Of a stretch of 64,000 nt of DNA, positions 53,622 through 62,614 are shown in pieces. The stretch comes from JBEKHT01 sp049511715 (GTDB lineage Bacteria > Chloroflexota > Anaerolineae > Anaerolineales > RBG-16-64-43), in contig JBEKXU010000009.1 of the NCBI GenBank assembly GCA_049511715.1, forward strand, positions 62,001 through 126,000. Reading direction: 5' to 3'. The notes below the pieces were generated by a model. The model was not told the origin of the DNA. It worked only from the letters and a program-made list of their open reading frames with translations, and ran no database searches. Both the position numbers and the translations under genes were made by a program. Numbering within the stretch: the first letter of the stretch is position 1; each line of letters opens with the position of its first letter.

Positions 53622-54497
53622 CTAGGCTGTCACGCCCTCGAAGAGATCGTGCTCGCGCGAGCGCGGAGGCTCGGCAGGGATGGCCCGCATGAAGGTTTCT
53701 TCCGCCGCCAGGAGCCGTTGCAGCCCGGACAGCGGGCCCAGCAGCCGTCCGCCTCCCTGACTGGAATGGCAGGCGGACGCCTCGTCCTTGACTTTGAGCA
53801 CACTGCGTATGGAAATCGAAGCATGGATCGGGAATTCCACGCCAGCGAAGGAAGTCAGGTCGATGTCCTGGTTGTGCCCAAACTTGCGGGGATCCCGGCC
53901 GAAGAGGGGGAGGACCCGAACCGCAAACCGAAAGAGTCGCCTCGACATGGTGTGGAAGTAAAGCTTCTGTGGCGAGTAAGCCGGAAGACCATCCAGCTCC
54001 ACTGAAGGATCTCCTGCCATCGGGAAGGCCTCCACGGTCGCATTGTGAATCGCGATGTGGTCCGGGTGGCGATAGCCTCCGATGGGATCGAAGGTGATGA
54101 CCACCTGAGGCCGAATCTGGCGCATGAGGGCGGCAACCTTTCGGGCGACCTGAATCGTAGGCTGCGCTGCCAACGCTTCGGGGTTCCGGTTGTCGGGTGA
54201 TCCGGTCATCCCTGAATCGCGGTAGTTCAGGAAATGGACATCCCTCAATCCCAGAACCTCGGCGGCGCAGCGCAGCTCTGCCCTGCGCATCTCCCCCGGG
54301 GATTGGAATCCGCGCAGGTCCGGCGGTGCGATGCCCACTTCGCCTGAGGTGGCGCAGATCAGGTGAACCTCGACTCCTTGGCGGGCGTAATAGGCGAGCG
54401 TCCCGCCGGTACCAAATGTCTCGTCATCTGGGTGAGCCAGTACGGCCAGCAGTCGCAGTCCCTGCCGGTGCGTAGAGGCATGGCTGGGCTCCCTCAC
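53622..54497 (-). CDS. PIG-L family deacetylase
   Basis: Zinc-dependent N-acetylglucosamine deacetylase-like protein (LmbE/MshB superfamily), about 291 residues. The zinc site is intact: AHPDDETFGTGG at the N-terminus and GYRHPDHIAIH later, with HFLNYRDSGM between. Relatives act in mycothiol/bacillithiol synthesis or on other amino sugars; nothing in the neighbourhood points to one. The start is uncertain: GTG at 54497 has AGAGGTG six bases upstream, GTG at 54506 is the alternative. An open frame continues to 54716 but reads as low-complexity. Confidence 0.86.
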   Translation of the reverse strand: MREPSHASTHRQGLRLLAVLAHPDDETFGTGGTLAYYARQGVEVHLICATSGEVGIAPPDLRGFQSPGEMRRAELRCAAEVLGLRDVHFLNYRDSGMTGSPDNRNPEALAAQPTIQVARKVAALMRQIRPQVVITFDPIGGYRHPDHIAIHNATVEAFPMAGDPSVELDGLPAYSPQKLYFHTMSRRLFRFAVRVLPLFGRDPRKFGHNQDIDLTSFAGVEFPIHASISIRSVLKVKDEASACHSSQGGGRLLGPLSGLQRLLAAEETFMRAIPAEPPRSREHDLFEGVTA

Positions 54498-54750
54498 TTT
54501 GCGCACCTCTTTCCACTTGCCTTCTCGCGCGTTCCGCGATGACCGCGGGGAGATTTTACCGCAGCTTGAAGAGCAGAACGGTTCCGGTTTTGGGGCGAGA
54601 GCCGATCGCCCCTCGGAAACAGGGGAGGGAGGTAGCGAGTTTCGCCGCGGTGTGCCGAAAACGCCCCCTCGCTCGGCCAAGGGAAGAGTGCCCGGGGTGA
54701 AATCGCTCGCGCGCATGCCGGAAAGGGACGGTCCCCACCGTCAAGCGTCC

Positions 54751-55767
54751 TCATGTGCGCCGACTGGGGCCTACGGCCATCCCTGGGCCCTCCAAGCGGA
54801 TCGTAGTCAACGGTCCCGGGAACACACGTCTCAGGCCGGCGGCCCGCGCCGCTTGGCGAGCCAGATCTATTTCTTCCGGGAGCGGACGGCGGCCGAGGGT
54901 GCCGCTCCTCTTTGTCCCCTTGGCCGGGCTATAGTCATCCAGGAGACAGAGAAAGGTGTCGGGCGAGATCTGATGCGAAAGAAAGCGCGCGACCCGGGCC
55001 GTCCCGGCCACTTGGTCGGGCAGCACCCAGTGGCGGACCAGCAGCCCGCGCAGGGCCAGACCTTCCGAGCTGAACAGAAGATCCCCGACTTGGCGATGCA
55101 TCTCTTTCACCGCCAGTCGATTGACCGGTGGGTAATCCCGCAGCTTTAAGTAGCGCCTCGCTTCGCGCACATTTCCAACCAACATGTCCGTCGCAAAGAC
55201 ATCGACAACGCCGTCCAGCAGATGCAGCGCTTCACACGACTCATATCCCTGCGTGTTGTAAATCAGGGGCACATGCAATCCGCCCTCGACCGCAAGAGCC
55301 AAAGCTTGCAGGACCTGGGCAATGACAAACGTGGGAGGAAAGAGATTGATGTTGTGGCACCCCAGTGCTTGCAATTCGAGAAGGACTCTTGCCAGCTCGG
55401 CCGTCTCCACCTCTTTCCCCGTTTCGGGGGCAGAGGTCCGGACGCTCATCCGGCCAGCGATCGGCTCGCCGGGGCGAGGCCGTTCGGTCGTCGAACGGAA
55501 GGCCAAAGGCGGGCCTTCGAAAAGGACCAGCCCGGAACCGCGCCAACCGGCCAAGGGGGGAAGTTCTCCGAAATCCGGGATAAAGGAGATCAGGCGTGCC
55601 TTGGCCGCGATTCCACAAGCCCCCGGGTTTCGGTTGCGATTGGCATGGCAGGCATAGGGGCAAAGGTCACAGTGCGCGATTCGCGCCTGGGCTTGCCCCG
55701 CGCGACGCCGAAGTTCCCCTCGCCCCAGCTGCTGCAAGTAGATCGGAGTGTATTGGAACTCGCGCAT
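54751..55767 (-). CDS. PflX/PflA-like radical-SAM-fold protein lacking the cluster cysteines
   Basis: Protein of 338 residues similar along its length to the PflX (pyruvate formate-lyase activase-like) family: HCDLCPYACHANRNRNPGACG near the N-terminus, LQALGCHNINLFPPTFVIAQVLQAL, IYNTQGYESCEALHLLDGVVDVFATDM, KEMHRQVGDL and RGLLVRHWVLPDQVAGT. Where the family has GCNLRCVFCQN (the Cx3Cx2C [4Fe-4S]/SAM motif), this one has GPPLAFRSTTE, and no other frame supplies the cysteines. A classical radical SAM reaction is therefore unlikely. ATG start. Flanked by PIG-L and nuoN genes, same strand. Confidence 0.8.
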   Translation of the reverse strand: MREFQYTPIYLQQLGRGELRRRAGQAQARIAHCDLCPYACHANRNRNPGACGIAAKARLISFIPDFGELPPLAGWRGSGLVLFEGPPLAFRSTTERPRPGEPIAGRMSVRTSAPETGKEVETAELARVLLELQALGCHNINLFPPTFVIAQVLQALALAVEGGLHVPLIYNTQGYESCEALHLLDGVVDVFATDMLVGNVREARRYLKLRDYPPVNRLAVKEMHRQVGDLLFSSEGLALRGLLVRHWVLPDQVAGTARVARFLSHQISPDTFLCLLDDYSPAKGTKRSGTLGRRPLPEEIDLARQAARAAGLRRVFPGPLTTIRLEGPGMAVGPSRRT

Positions 55768-56008
55768 CGCAAACCCCGCGAAGTCCCCCCAGGCGCTCAG
55801 GCTGAGAGGTCTCCGGCCATTTCAAATCGGAGGATCGTCGAGTTCGGGCGCCGAACTCCTGGGCCGTTTCGCCGTTTCTTCGCACTTGGCCGGCACGGAT
55901 CCGATGCGGGCGCCGGGGGAACCGACCGCAGGGCGAGGCGAAACCCGGAAGGGGCCCAGGAGGCAGGAAGCCGGCGATCGAGGTGCAGGGCTGGACGCAT
56001 TCTCGAGC

Positions 56009-57451
56009 CTATCCGATTGGGTACACTACCCTTTGCAGGAACTGGAGAAAGGGAGTGGGATACACGCCGAGCACCATGACAATGCCCGCAAGCACCACCA
56101 GGGCAATTCCCTCACCGCGGGAAAGCAGGCGAACCGGCAGGGACCGCAGCGGCTCTTCGGACGGCCGGCGAAAGAGAACCAAGGCGACCCGCAGGTAATA
56201 GAAAACCCCTACCACGCTTGCGATCACGAGCAGGATGAGAAGGAACCAGAGCGAGGCCTCCATCCCGGCGGTGACGATGTAAAACTTCATCAGCAGGCCG
56301 GCGGTCGGCGGCACGCCCGCCAAGGCGACGAGGGACATGGTCAAGAGGATGGCCAGCCCGGGCCGGCGATAGAACAGCCCGCGATACTCCTCCAGATCCT
56401 CTACCTCGTGTTCAGGGCTCGAGAGCGCGCCGACCACCCCGAAGGCACTCAGGGTGATGGCAAAGTAGGCAGTCAAGTAGAAGGCCACGGCAGGTCGAGC
56501 GGATGGGCCGAGCGCAAGAAAAGGAATCAGAAGGTAGCCAAGGTGAGCGATTGACGAGTACGCCAGAATCCGTTTCAGATTGCTTTGCACCAAGGCCAAG
56601 AGGTTTCCAGCGAGCATGGACGCGATGCAGAGGACTGCGAACATCCACCATAGCGATCGATCGCTGTGAATGGCCGCTTGCCCGAAGAGCCTCAGAAACA
56701 GCACAAAGAGGCTTCCCTTCGACACCGTGGCGATAAACCCGCTCACCGGAGCCGGGGCCCCCTGGTACACGTCCGGCGTCCAAACGTGAAAGGGAACCAG
56801 CGCAAGCTCGAATCCGACCCCGACTGCCAACAGTCCGTACCCCGTCAGAAGAAAGAGATGGGAGGATCCGGGGGAGGAGCTGGCCAGCATGAGCCCGGAG
56901 AATTCCAGGGTGCCGAGTTGGTCGTAGAGGAAGGCCATTCCAAGAAGCAGGAAGGCGGAGGCGGCGGCAGACAGAATCAGATACTTGAATCCCGCCTCGA
57001 GGCGGGCACGGCCCGCTTTGGGATAGCAGATCATCACGTACAAGGGAACGCTCAGGAGTTCCAGCCCGAGAAAGAAGGTTGCGAAATGGCTGCTGACCAC
57101 CAGGACAGCTGCGCCCAGAGTGGCCAGAAGAAGCAGGACGTAGTATTCCTCCGCATTCCCGTGGCCTCCCCTCAGGTACCCGAAAGAAAGCACGGCAACG
57201 ATCAGCCCGCCGGCCAGCATCAACCCAAGGAAGTAGAGTGCATACGGGTCGACAAGGACCAGGGAAGTTACTTTCGCCGGCAGGGTTCGAGCCACGAAGG
57301 GCAAGCTACCCAGGGCCACCAGGTAAATCAAGAGGGTGAGCACCCAAGTGAGGGCATGATGACGATAAAAGGCGGCCTGCAACATCACAACCACGGCCCC
57401 AAGGCCAAGGATGAGCAGTGGGAGAATGGGAATGAGGGCCGATAGGGTCAT
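56009..57451 (-). CDS. nuoN: NADH-quinone oxidoreductase subunit N
   Basis: Antiporter-like membrane subunit of complex I, 480 residues, about 14 membrane helices. The proton-channel signature VPFHVWTPDVYQGAPAPVSGFIATVSKG is intact, with the conserved charged residues of Mrp-type subunits in the central helices. ATG with GAGGGGAAACG upstream, 89 bp after nuoK. The usual nuoL and nuoM, which normally separate nuoK and nuoN, are missing here. Last gene of the operon in this window. Confidence 0.95.
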   Translation of the reverse strand: MTLSALIPILPLLILGLGAVVVMLQAAFYRHHALTWVLTLLIYLVALGSLPFVARTLPAKVTSLVLVDPYALYFLGLMLAGGLIVAVLSFGYLRGGHGNAEEYYVLLLLATLGAAVLVVSSHFATFFLGLELLSVPLYVMICYPKAGRARLEAGFKYLILSAAASAFLLLGMAFLYDQLGTLEFSGLMLASSSPGSSHLFLLTGYGLLAVGVGFELALVPFHVWTPDVYQGAPAPVSGFIATVSKGSLFVLFLRLFGQAAIHSDRSLWWMFAVLCIASMLAGNLLALVQSNLKRILAYSSIAHLGYLLIPFLALGPSARPAVAFYLTAYFAITLSAFGVVGALSSPEHEVEDLEEYRGLFYRRPGLAILLTMSLVALAGVPPTAGLLMKFYIVTAGMEASLWFLLILLVIASVVGVFYYLRVALVLFRRPSEEPLRSLPVRLLSRGEGIALVVLAGIVMVLGVYPTPFLQFLQRVVYPIG

Positions 57452-57540
57452 GACTGCGCGTTTCCCCTCACGCTCCGTGCGCAAGAACCACGGGCGGCAT
57501 TCGCCCTGCACCGATGCTCGGCCGGGACCGGTCCATAGAT

Positions 57541-57849
57541 TCAGCCTCTGAGGTCGCTAGCCGCATCGATATCCAGGGTGTGGAACCGATGCTGGAATTG
57601 AATCAGCAGGGCGAGCCCGACCGACAGTTCAGCGGCCGCCACGGTCAGGATGAAGATGAACATCACCTGGCCGTCGGCCTGGGCCCAGCGAGAGCCAGCG
57701 ACGACAAAGGCCAAGCCGGCGGCGTTGAGCATGATCTCGAGGGACAGCAAGATGAAAAAAAGGTTCCGCCGGATGATGACTCCCAGCACACCCAAGCCAA
57801 AGAGGATGCCCGCGAGAACCATACCATACAGTGTGGGAACGGTGGTCAT
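57541..57849 (-). CDS. nuoK: NADH-quinone oxidoreductase subunit K
   Basis: Small membrane subunit of 102 residues, three helices. LFFILLSLEIMLNAAGLAFV with the conserved Glu, and FILTVAAAELSVGLAL with the second conserved Glu, are intact. The C-terminus (HRFHTLDIDAASDLRG) is the usual family end. ATG start; 24 bp after nuoJ. Confidence 0.96.
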   Translation of the reverse strand: MTTVPTLYGMVLAGILFGLGVLGVIIRRNLFFILLSLEIMLNAAGLAFVVAGSRWAQADGQVMFIFILTVAAAELSVGLALLIQFQHRFHTLDIDAASDLRG

Positions 57850-57873
57850 GGTGCCGCTTCCTCCCTCCGTGCC

Positions 57874-58368
57874 TCAGTCTGGCTCGCGCCTGCCCGCGTG
57901 AAAGGCGGCGACGAGGCCGGCCATAAGAACGAACGAGGCAAGCTCCACACCCAAGAGATACGGACCCAGAAGGGTGAGGCTAACCCCCAGGGGGGTAATG
58001 ATCTGCGCTGGGGGGGCGGCCAGAACTTCGTGGAGGGTCACATAGGCCAGCTCGGCGATCAGGATCACGGCCAGAACGGCGGGGCCGCCCCAATTGGCAG
58101 GCTGGAGCCAGAGGCGTTCCTGCTCGGTGGCCTCCGGACCGACATTGAGCAGCATCACCACGAAGACGAACAGGACCATAATGGCCCCGGCATAGATGAT
58201 TACCTCGAGGACGGCCGCAAAAGGAGCGCCCAGCGTAAAGAAGGAAAGAGCCACGGCCAGGAGAGAAACGATCATGTACAAAAGCGCGTGGATGGCGTTC
58301 AGGCGGGAAATGGCCAGAACGGTCGACAGGATCGCCACGGCACCGGCCAGGTAGAAGATCACGTTCAT
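57874..58368 (-). CDS. nuoJ: NADH-quinone oxidoreductase subunit J
   Basis: Membrane subunit of 164 residues with five helices; VVSSR-like opening MNVIFYLAGAVAILSTVLAISRLNAIHALLYMIVSLLAVALSFFTLGAPFAAVLEVIIYAGAIMVLFVFVVMLLNVG is characteristic. ATG with GGAAGGTGGG upstream; a longer open frame runs to 58473 inside nuoI but has no better start. 34 bp after nuoI. Confidence 0.94.
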   Translation of the reverse strand: MNVIFYLAGAVAILSTVLAISRLNAIHALLYMIVSLLAVALSFFTLGAPFAAVLEVIIYAGAIMVLFVFVVMLLNVGPEATEQERLWLQPANWGGPAVLAVILIAELAYVTLHEVLAAPPAQIITPLGVSLTLLGPYLLGVELASFVLMAGLVAAFHAGRREPD

Positions 58369-58402
58369 CCCACCTTCCTCCTTCGGCGAGCTCGGTGAGC
58401 CT

Positions 58403-58918
58403 TTATGGCAGCAGGGCGCGCAGGTCCACGGGCCGGTCCTCGTTTTCCGCCTCGCCTTTGTCCTTCCCCGCAACCTTTAGCCCCGACACCCCGTAGAAGT
58501 TGTATCCGGGGTATTTCCCCGGCCCGTCAATGAGAAGATCTTCCTTTTCATAGACCAAATGTTGCCGATCCGGCTCACACATTTCAAAGTCAGGAGTGAG
58601 TTGAATGGCATCGGTCGGACACGCTTCCTCACAGTACCCGCAGAAGATGCACCGGGAAAAATTGATCCGGAAGAACTCGGGATAGCGGCGTCCGCTCTCG
58701 TCCTGCGTGGCCTGCAGGGAAATGCAGCCGACTGGGCAGGCGACGGCGCACAGATAGCACGCCACGCAGCGCTCTTGCCCGTCGGGGCTCCGAGACAGAA
58801 TGATTCGGCCCCTCCAGCGTGGTGGCAGGTACGCCTTTTTCTCAGGGTAAGGAATCGTAACCTTGCGCCGAAACAGGTGCAGGAACACATTCCAAATGGT
58901 TACCAGGGAACTCAGCAT
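58403..58918 (-). CDS. nuoI: NADH-quinone oxidoreductase subunit I
   Basis: Peripheral-arm subunit of 171 residues that carries two [4Fe-4S] clusters: CVACYLCAVACPVGC and CIFCGYCEEACPTDA are both intact. TIPYPEKKAYLPPRWRGR is the usual opening. ATG start, 10 bp after nuoH. Confidence 0.96.
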   Translation of the reverse strand: MLSSLVTIWNVFLHLFRRKVTIPYPEKKAYLPPRWRGRIILSRSPDGQERCVACYLCAVACPVGCISLQATQDESGRRYPEFFRINFSRCIFCGYCEEACPTDAIQLTPDFEMCEPDRQHLVYEKEDLLIDGPGKYPGYNFYGVSGLKVAGKDKGEAENEDRPVDLRALLP

Positions 58919-58928
58919 GATCCGTTCC

Positions 58929-59882
58929 CTACCCGGCGGCCAACAAGACAGCTCCCGTCACCAGCAGGTTCAGCAAGCTGAGGGGAAGCAGGAGCTTCCA
59001 GCCGAGAGCCATGAGTTGATCATAACGAGGCCGGGGCAGAGAGCCCCGGATGACGATCAGGGCGCAAATGACCAGGAAGGTCTTCAGTGCAAACCAAAGG
59101 ATCGGGGGCAAAAACGGCCCCTGCCATCCTCCGAAGAACAAAGTCACGATCATCACGGAGGTCAACGTCAGCCCGAGGTACTCGGCCACGTAGAACATCC
59201 CAAACTTCATGCCCGAGTACTCGGAATGATACCCGGCTACCAGTTCACTGTCGGCCTCCGGGAGATCGAACGGCAACCGTCGCGACTCGGCCAGGGCCGC
59301 AATCGTGAACACCACAAAGCCGATGACCTGGGGGATCACGAACCAGACGCGTCCTTGTGCTTCCACAATCGAATCCAGGCTGAAGGATCCGGCCAGCATC
59401 ACCACTCCCATCAGCGAGAGCCCCATGAAGACCTCATAGCTCACCATTTGAGCTGCGGCGCGCATTCCCCCCAGGAGGGAATACTTGTTGTTCGAGGCCC
59501 ATCCTGCGAGCACAATGCCGTACACCCCGAGAGAGGACATCGCCAAGAAGAACAAGAGGCCAATATTGAGGTCGGCCACGCCGATCCCCGGGGCCAGCGG
59601 GACGATCGCGAACGAGGCCAGCACGCTCGCTGTGACGATTGCCGGGGCCAGCACGAAGACCGGCCGGTCTGCAAAGGGCGGGATCCAGTCTTCCTTTGTG
59701 AAGATCTTGATCATGTCGGCCAAAACCTGCAGCAGTCCCAATGGGCCCACTCGGTTGGGGCCCAATCGATCTTGCAGGAGGGCCAATAGGCGCCGCTCCA
59801 ACCAGATGAGACCGGCGGCCACAAGCAAGGCTGCGATGAGGACCCCGAAGACCACCAGCAGCCAGTGCACCGTTGGGCTCAC
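58929..59882 (-). CDS. nuoH: NADH-quinone oxidoreductase subunit H
   Basis: Quinone-site membrane subunit of 317 residues with eight helices. ERRLLALLQDRLGPNRVGP and FDLPEADSELVAGYHSEYSGMKFGMFYVAEY are the family motifs forming the quinone cavity. GTG start overlaps the stop of nuoG as GTGA. Confidence 0.96.
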   Translation of the reverse strand: MSPTVHWLLVVFGVLIAALLVAAGLIWLERRLLALLQDRLGPNRVGPLGLLQVLADMIKIFTKEDWIPPFADRPVFVLAPAIVTASVLASFAIVPLAPGIGVADLNIGLLFFLAMSSLGVYGIVLAGWASNNKYSLLGGMRAAAQMVSYEVFMGLSLMGVVMLAGSFSLDSIVEAQGRVWFVIPQVIGFVVFTIAALAESRRLPFDLPEADSELVAGYHSEYSGMKFGMFYVAEYLGLTLTSVMIVTLFFGGWQGPFLPPILWFALKTFLVICALIVIRGSLPRPRYDQLMALGWKLLLPLSLLNLLVTGAVLLAAG

Positions 59883-62611
59883 GGCTGGTCCTCAGTCCGT
59901 ACGGCTGCGGATAGGGACTCGATCGGCATGGGAATATTCAGCCCGGGGAGGCCGGGCAGCCCCACCGGAACCCCAACGTGGCCCGCAGGGAGGCTTTCCA
60001 TCATCTTGGCCTGTGCCTCCAACTCAAAGCTCGCCGTTCGAAGCCGGATCAGGTCCCCCTCCTCGGCCCCGAGGGCCTTGGCATCGCCGGGGTTCAACCC
60101 CAGGTAGCGCTCGGGAGAGAGTTGCCGAATCCCCGGACTGAGCGCTGACATCTCCTCCGAACCAAAAAGGTGATACAGAGGAACGCAGGTCCAAGGAGCG
60201 CCGGATCCGTGGAAAGAAGGTGCCGGAGGATCGAAGTAGGCGTGGCCGGATCGAGAGGGCTCAATCAGCCGTTGGCCTGGATCTCCTCCGCGCAAAGGAC
60301 CACCCACCTCGCTCTGGAACTTGTTCAGGGCATGCACTGAGTTCCAGCCCGGGCTCCAATAGCGAGCGATGAGAGTCGCAGGAGGTTTGCCCTTGAAACC
60401 CTCCATGCTGAAGGACATCGGGGTGTCTGGATCCTCCGGTGGCTTAGGCTCGCTGACGTTAAGATCGGCGTGCATGGAAGTCCGTCCACTGTAGCGATGC
60501 GGCTCGCGCGGGACCTTGGCTCCTGCAATCCGAAAATCCGCCCTCGGACCCAGTTCGCGGAGAGGGGCAAACGCCGGCAGCGCCTGGGAAAGCAGATCGG
60601 TTTCCTGATCAAAGCTCCACCCTCGGCTGCCCTCCTCCCCGGTGGCTTTGCGCTGGGCGGCGCGGAGCCAGCGCCAGCTTTCCTGGATCATACCCTCTGG
60701 CACAAACACCTTCAGGAAACGCTGGGCCCGGCCTTCGTTGTTGACCAACGTCCCGTCGCCCTCGGCGAAGGTGGCCGCCGGAAGAACCAGATCCGCCCTT
60801 TCGCTGGTGCGCGTTTCGAGGTGATCAATGACCACCACGCGTTTGGCGGATTGCAAGAAGGCCTCGACGGCCTTTGTCTCTCCTCGGCGGAACAAATCGT
60901 TCTCGACGATCACGAGCGTCTCCGCGGCGCCGTCGGCCACAAGGGCCTGGGCTTCGGCCATGGGGCGGGGGTTGAGGAGCGCCAAGCCCAGGCTGTTGGA
61001 CTCGGGGAAGACCAACGCGACCTTGGCGGACCGGCCACGAGCGATCAACGCCCAAGCGACGTTCGCCGCAGCGCGAAGGATTTCCGCGCTTCCCGCGCTG
61101 ACCCCGGAGATGACCACTGGCCTCTCGGCCTCGAGCAGGGACTGGGCGACCTTGTTCGCAAGATCGTGGAGAGGACTTGCCGTGCCCGCAAAGGCGGGCG
61201 CGTTTTCTTCAATGCAATGAGCGACGGAAAAGCCCAGGGCGGCAATCTCCAGCGGGCCAGCGGTTACCGTTTGCGTCGCGATCTCATCGAGTTTGGTCCC
61301 GGCATACGTCGCGAGAAAGAGCGGACTGCGGTTGTCTTGCGCGGCCTCACGTACTGCGGAATCATCCCAGAGGGGAATTTGCATCTTGGCCGCAATTCTC
61401 TTCCCTGTTTGGCGCACCGACTGTCGAACCGCAAGGCCCAGCATCGGGGCGGTATTAATGAGGTCCTCTCCAAGGACCAGGACTGCGTCGGACTCCTCCA
61501 CTTCTCGCAGGGTGGCCGCGGCCGCTGGGCCTCGGCTGAGGATTTCCAGCGCAAGGGCCGTTAGATCGCTCTGTGTGTCCGAATCTCCGGAGAAGAATTG
61601 GTCAGCGCCGACCAGATCCCGCAGGGCGAAGTTACTCTCAAGGGAAGCCCGGGGGGAGCCGATGCCGATCACCCGGCTCCGGTCGCCCAGCCAGCGGGCG
61701 AAACACGCAAGCGCCTCCTCGCTGGCCAGGGACACGGTCCCTTTCCTGGTGTCGCCGCGCAGACGCGGCCCGCGGAGGCGACGATGGCTGTTCACGAACT
61801 CATACCCGAACCTGCCCCGGTCGCACAGGAAATATCCGTTCACTTCGTGGTGGTAGCGATTCAGGATCCGACGCAGGCTCCCGTAGCGCTCGCCGGCAAT
61901 CGTGTTGCACCCAAGGCTGCATCCGGAGCACAGGGAGGGAGCCGTCTGCAAGTCCCACTTGCGTGTGTAATGTCGCTGCAAGGTCTTGTCGGTGAATACC
62001 CCCGTCGGACAGACCTCGACCAGGTTCCCGCTGAACTCGCTTTCGAGTGTTCCGTCCGAGGCGCGTCCAAAATACACATGATTGCGCAGGACAAAGACGC
62101 CAAAGTCCCTACCTCCGGCGTAGTCCTTGTAGAAACGGGTACACCGATAGCATTGAATGCAGCGATTCATCTCGTGGTTGACGAACGGGCCCAGAGCCTG
62201 GTTGTAGAAGGTGCGCTTCTTGCCTCGGTAGTGACGGTAGTTGTGCCCAGTCATGACCACCATATCCTGCAGATGGCATTCGCCTCCCTCGTCGCAAACG
62301 GGGCAGTCATGGGGATGGTTCACCATCATCGTCTCGGTGATGCTCTTTCGGAATTGTTGGGCCTCAGGACTGGCTATCGAAAGGCGGGTGCCGTCAAGGG
62401 CCGGGGTCATGCAGGCCATCACCAAGCGCCCGCGAGTGTCCTTCTCGTCGCGGAATTGTGTGACGGCGCACTGGCGGCAGGCCCCCACCGAGTTGAGGGC
62501 TGGATGCCAGCAGAAATAGGGCAAGTCAAACCCGAGCGAGAGCAAAGTTTGCAGGAGATTCTTGGTCGGATCGACCTCAAAAACCTTTCCGTCCACCTCG
62601 ATCTTTGCCAC
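59879..62611 (-). CDS. nuoG: NADH-quinone oxidoreductase subunit G
   Basis: Largest peripheral subunit, 910 residues. N-terminal [2Fe-2S] ferredoxin domain (CWHPALNSVGACRQCAV), the His-Cys4Fe4S region NHPHDCPVCDEGGECHLQD, the second cluster NRCIQCYRCTRF...VEVCPTGVF, an N7-type cluster motif CSGCSLGCN, then the molybdopterin-oxidoreductase-like domain. Length and the N7 motif are as in the long (E. coli-like) NuoG. ATG start, three bases after nuoF, so tightly coupled. Confidence 0.95.
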   Translation of the reverse strand: MAKIEVDGKVFEVDPTKNLLQTLLSLGFDLPYFCWHPALNSVGACRQCAVTQFRDEKDTRGRLVMACMTPALDGTRLSIASPEAQQFRKSITETMMVNHPHDCPVCDEGGECHLQDMVVMTGHNYRHYRGKKRTFYNQALGPFVNHEMNRCIQCYRCTRFYKDYAGGRDFGVFVLRNHVYFGRASDGTLESEFSGNLVEVCPTGVFTDKTLQRHYTRKWDLQTAPSLCSGCSLGCNTIAGERYGSLRRILNRYHHEVNGYFLCDRGRFGYEFVNSHRRLRGPRLRGDTRKGTVSLASEEALACFARWLGDRSRVIGIGSPRASLESNFALRDLVGADQFFSGDSDTQSDLTALALEILSRGPAAAATLREVEESDAVLVLGEDLINTAPMLGLAVRQSVRQTGKRIAAKMQIPLWDDSAVREAAQDNRSPLFLATYAGTKLDEIATQTVTAGPLEIAALGFSVAHCIEENAPAFAGTASPLHDLANKVAQSLLEAERPVVISGVSAGSAEILRAAANVAWALIARGRSAKVALVFPESNSLGLALLNPRPMAEAQALVADGAAETLVIVENDLFRRGETKAVEAFLQSAKRVVVIDHLETRTSERADLVLPAATFAEGDGTLVNNEGRAQRFLKVFVPEGMIQESWRWLRAAQRKATGEEGSRGWSFDQETDLLSQALPAFAPLRELGPRADFRIAGAKVPREPHRYSGRTSMHADLNVSEPKPPEDPDTPMSFSMEGFKGKPPATLIARYWSPGWNSVHALNKFQSEVGGPLRGGDPGQRLIEPSRSGHAYFDPPAPSFHGSGAPWTCVPLYHLFGSEEMSALSPGIRQLSPERYLGLNPGDAKALGAEEGDLIRLRTASFELEAQAKMMESLPAGHVGVPVGLPGLPGLNIPMPIESLSAAVRTEDQP

Positions 62612-62614
62612 CAG

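Noticed and set aside
54498..54716. Longer N-terminus for the PIG-L deacetylase
   Set aside because: Low-complexity, not family-like, and better-placed GTG starts exist at 54497 and 54506.
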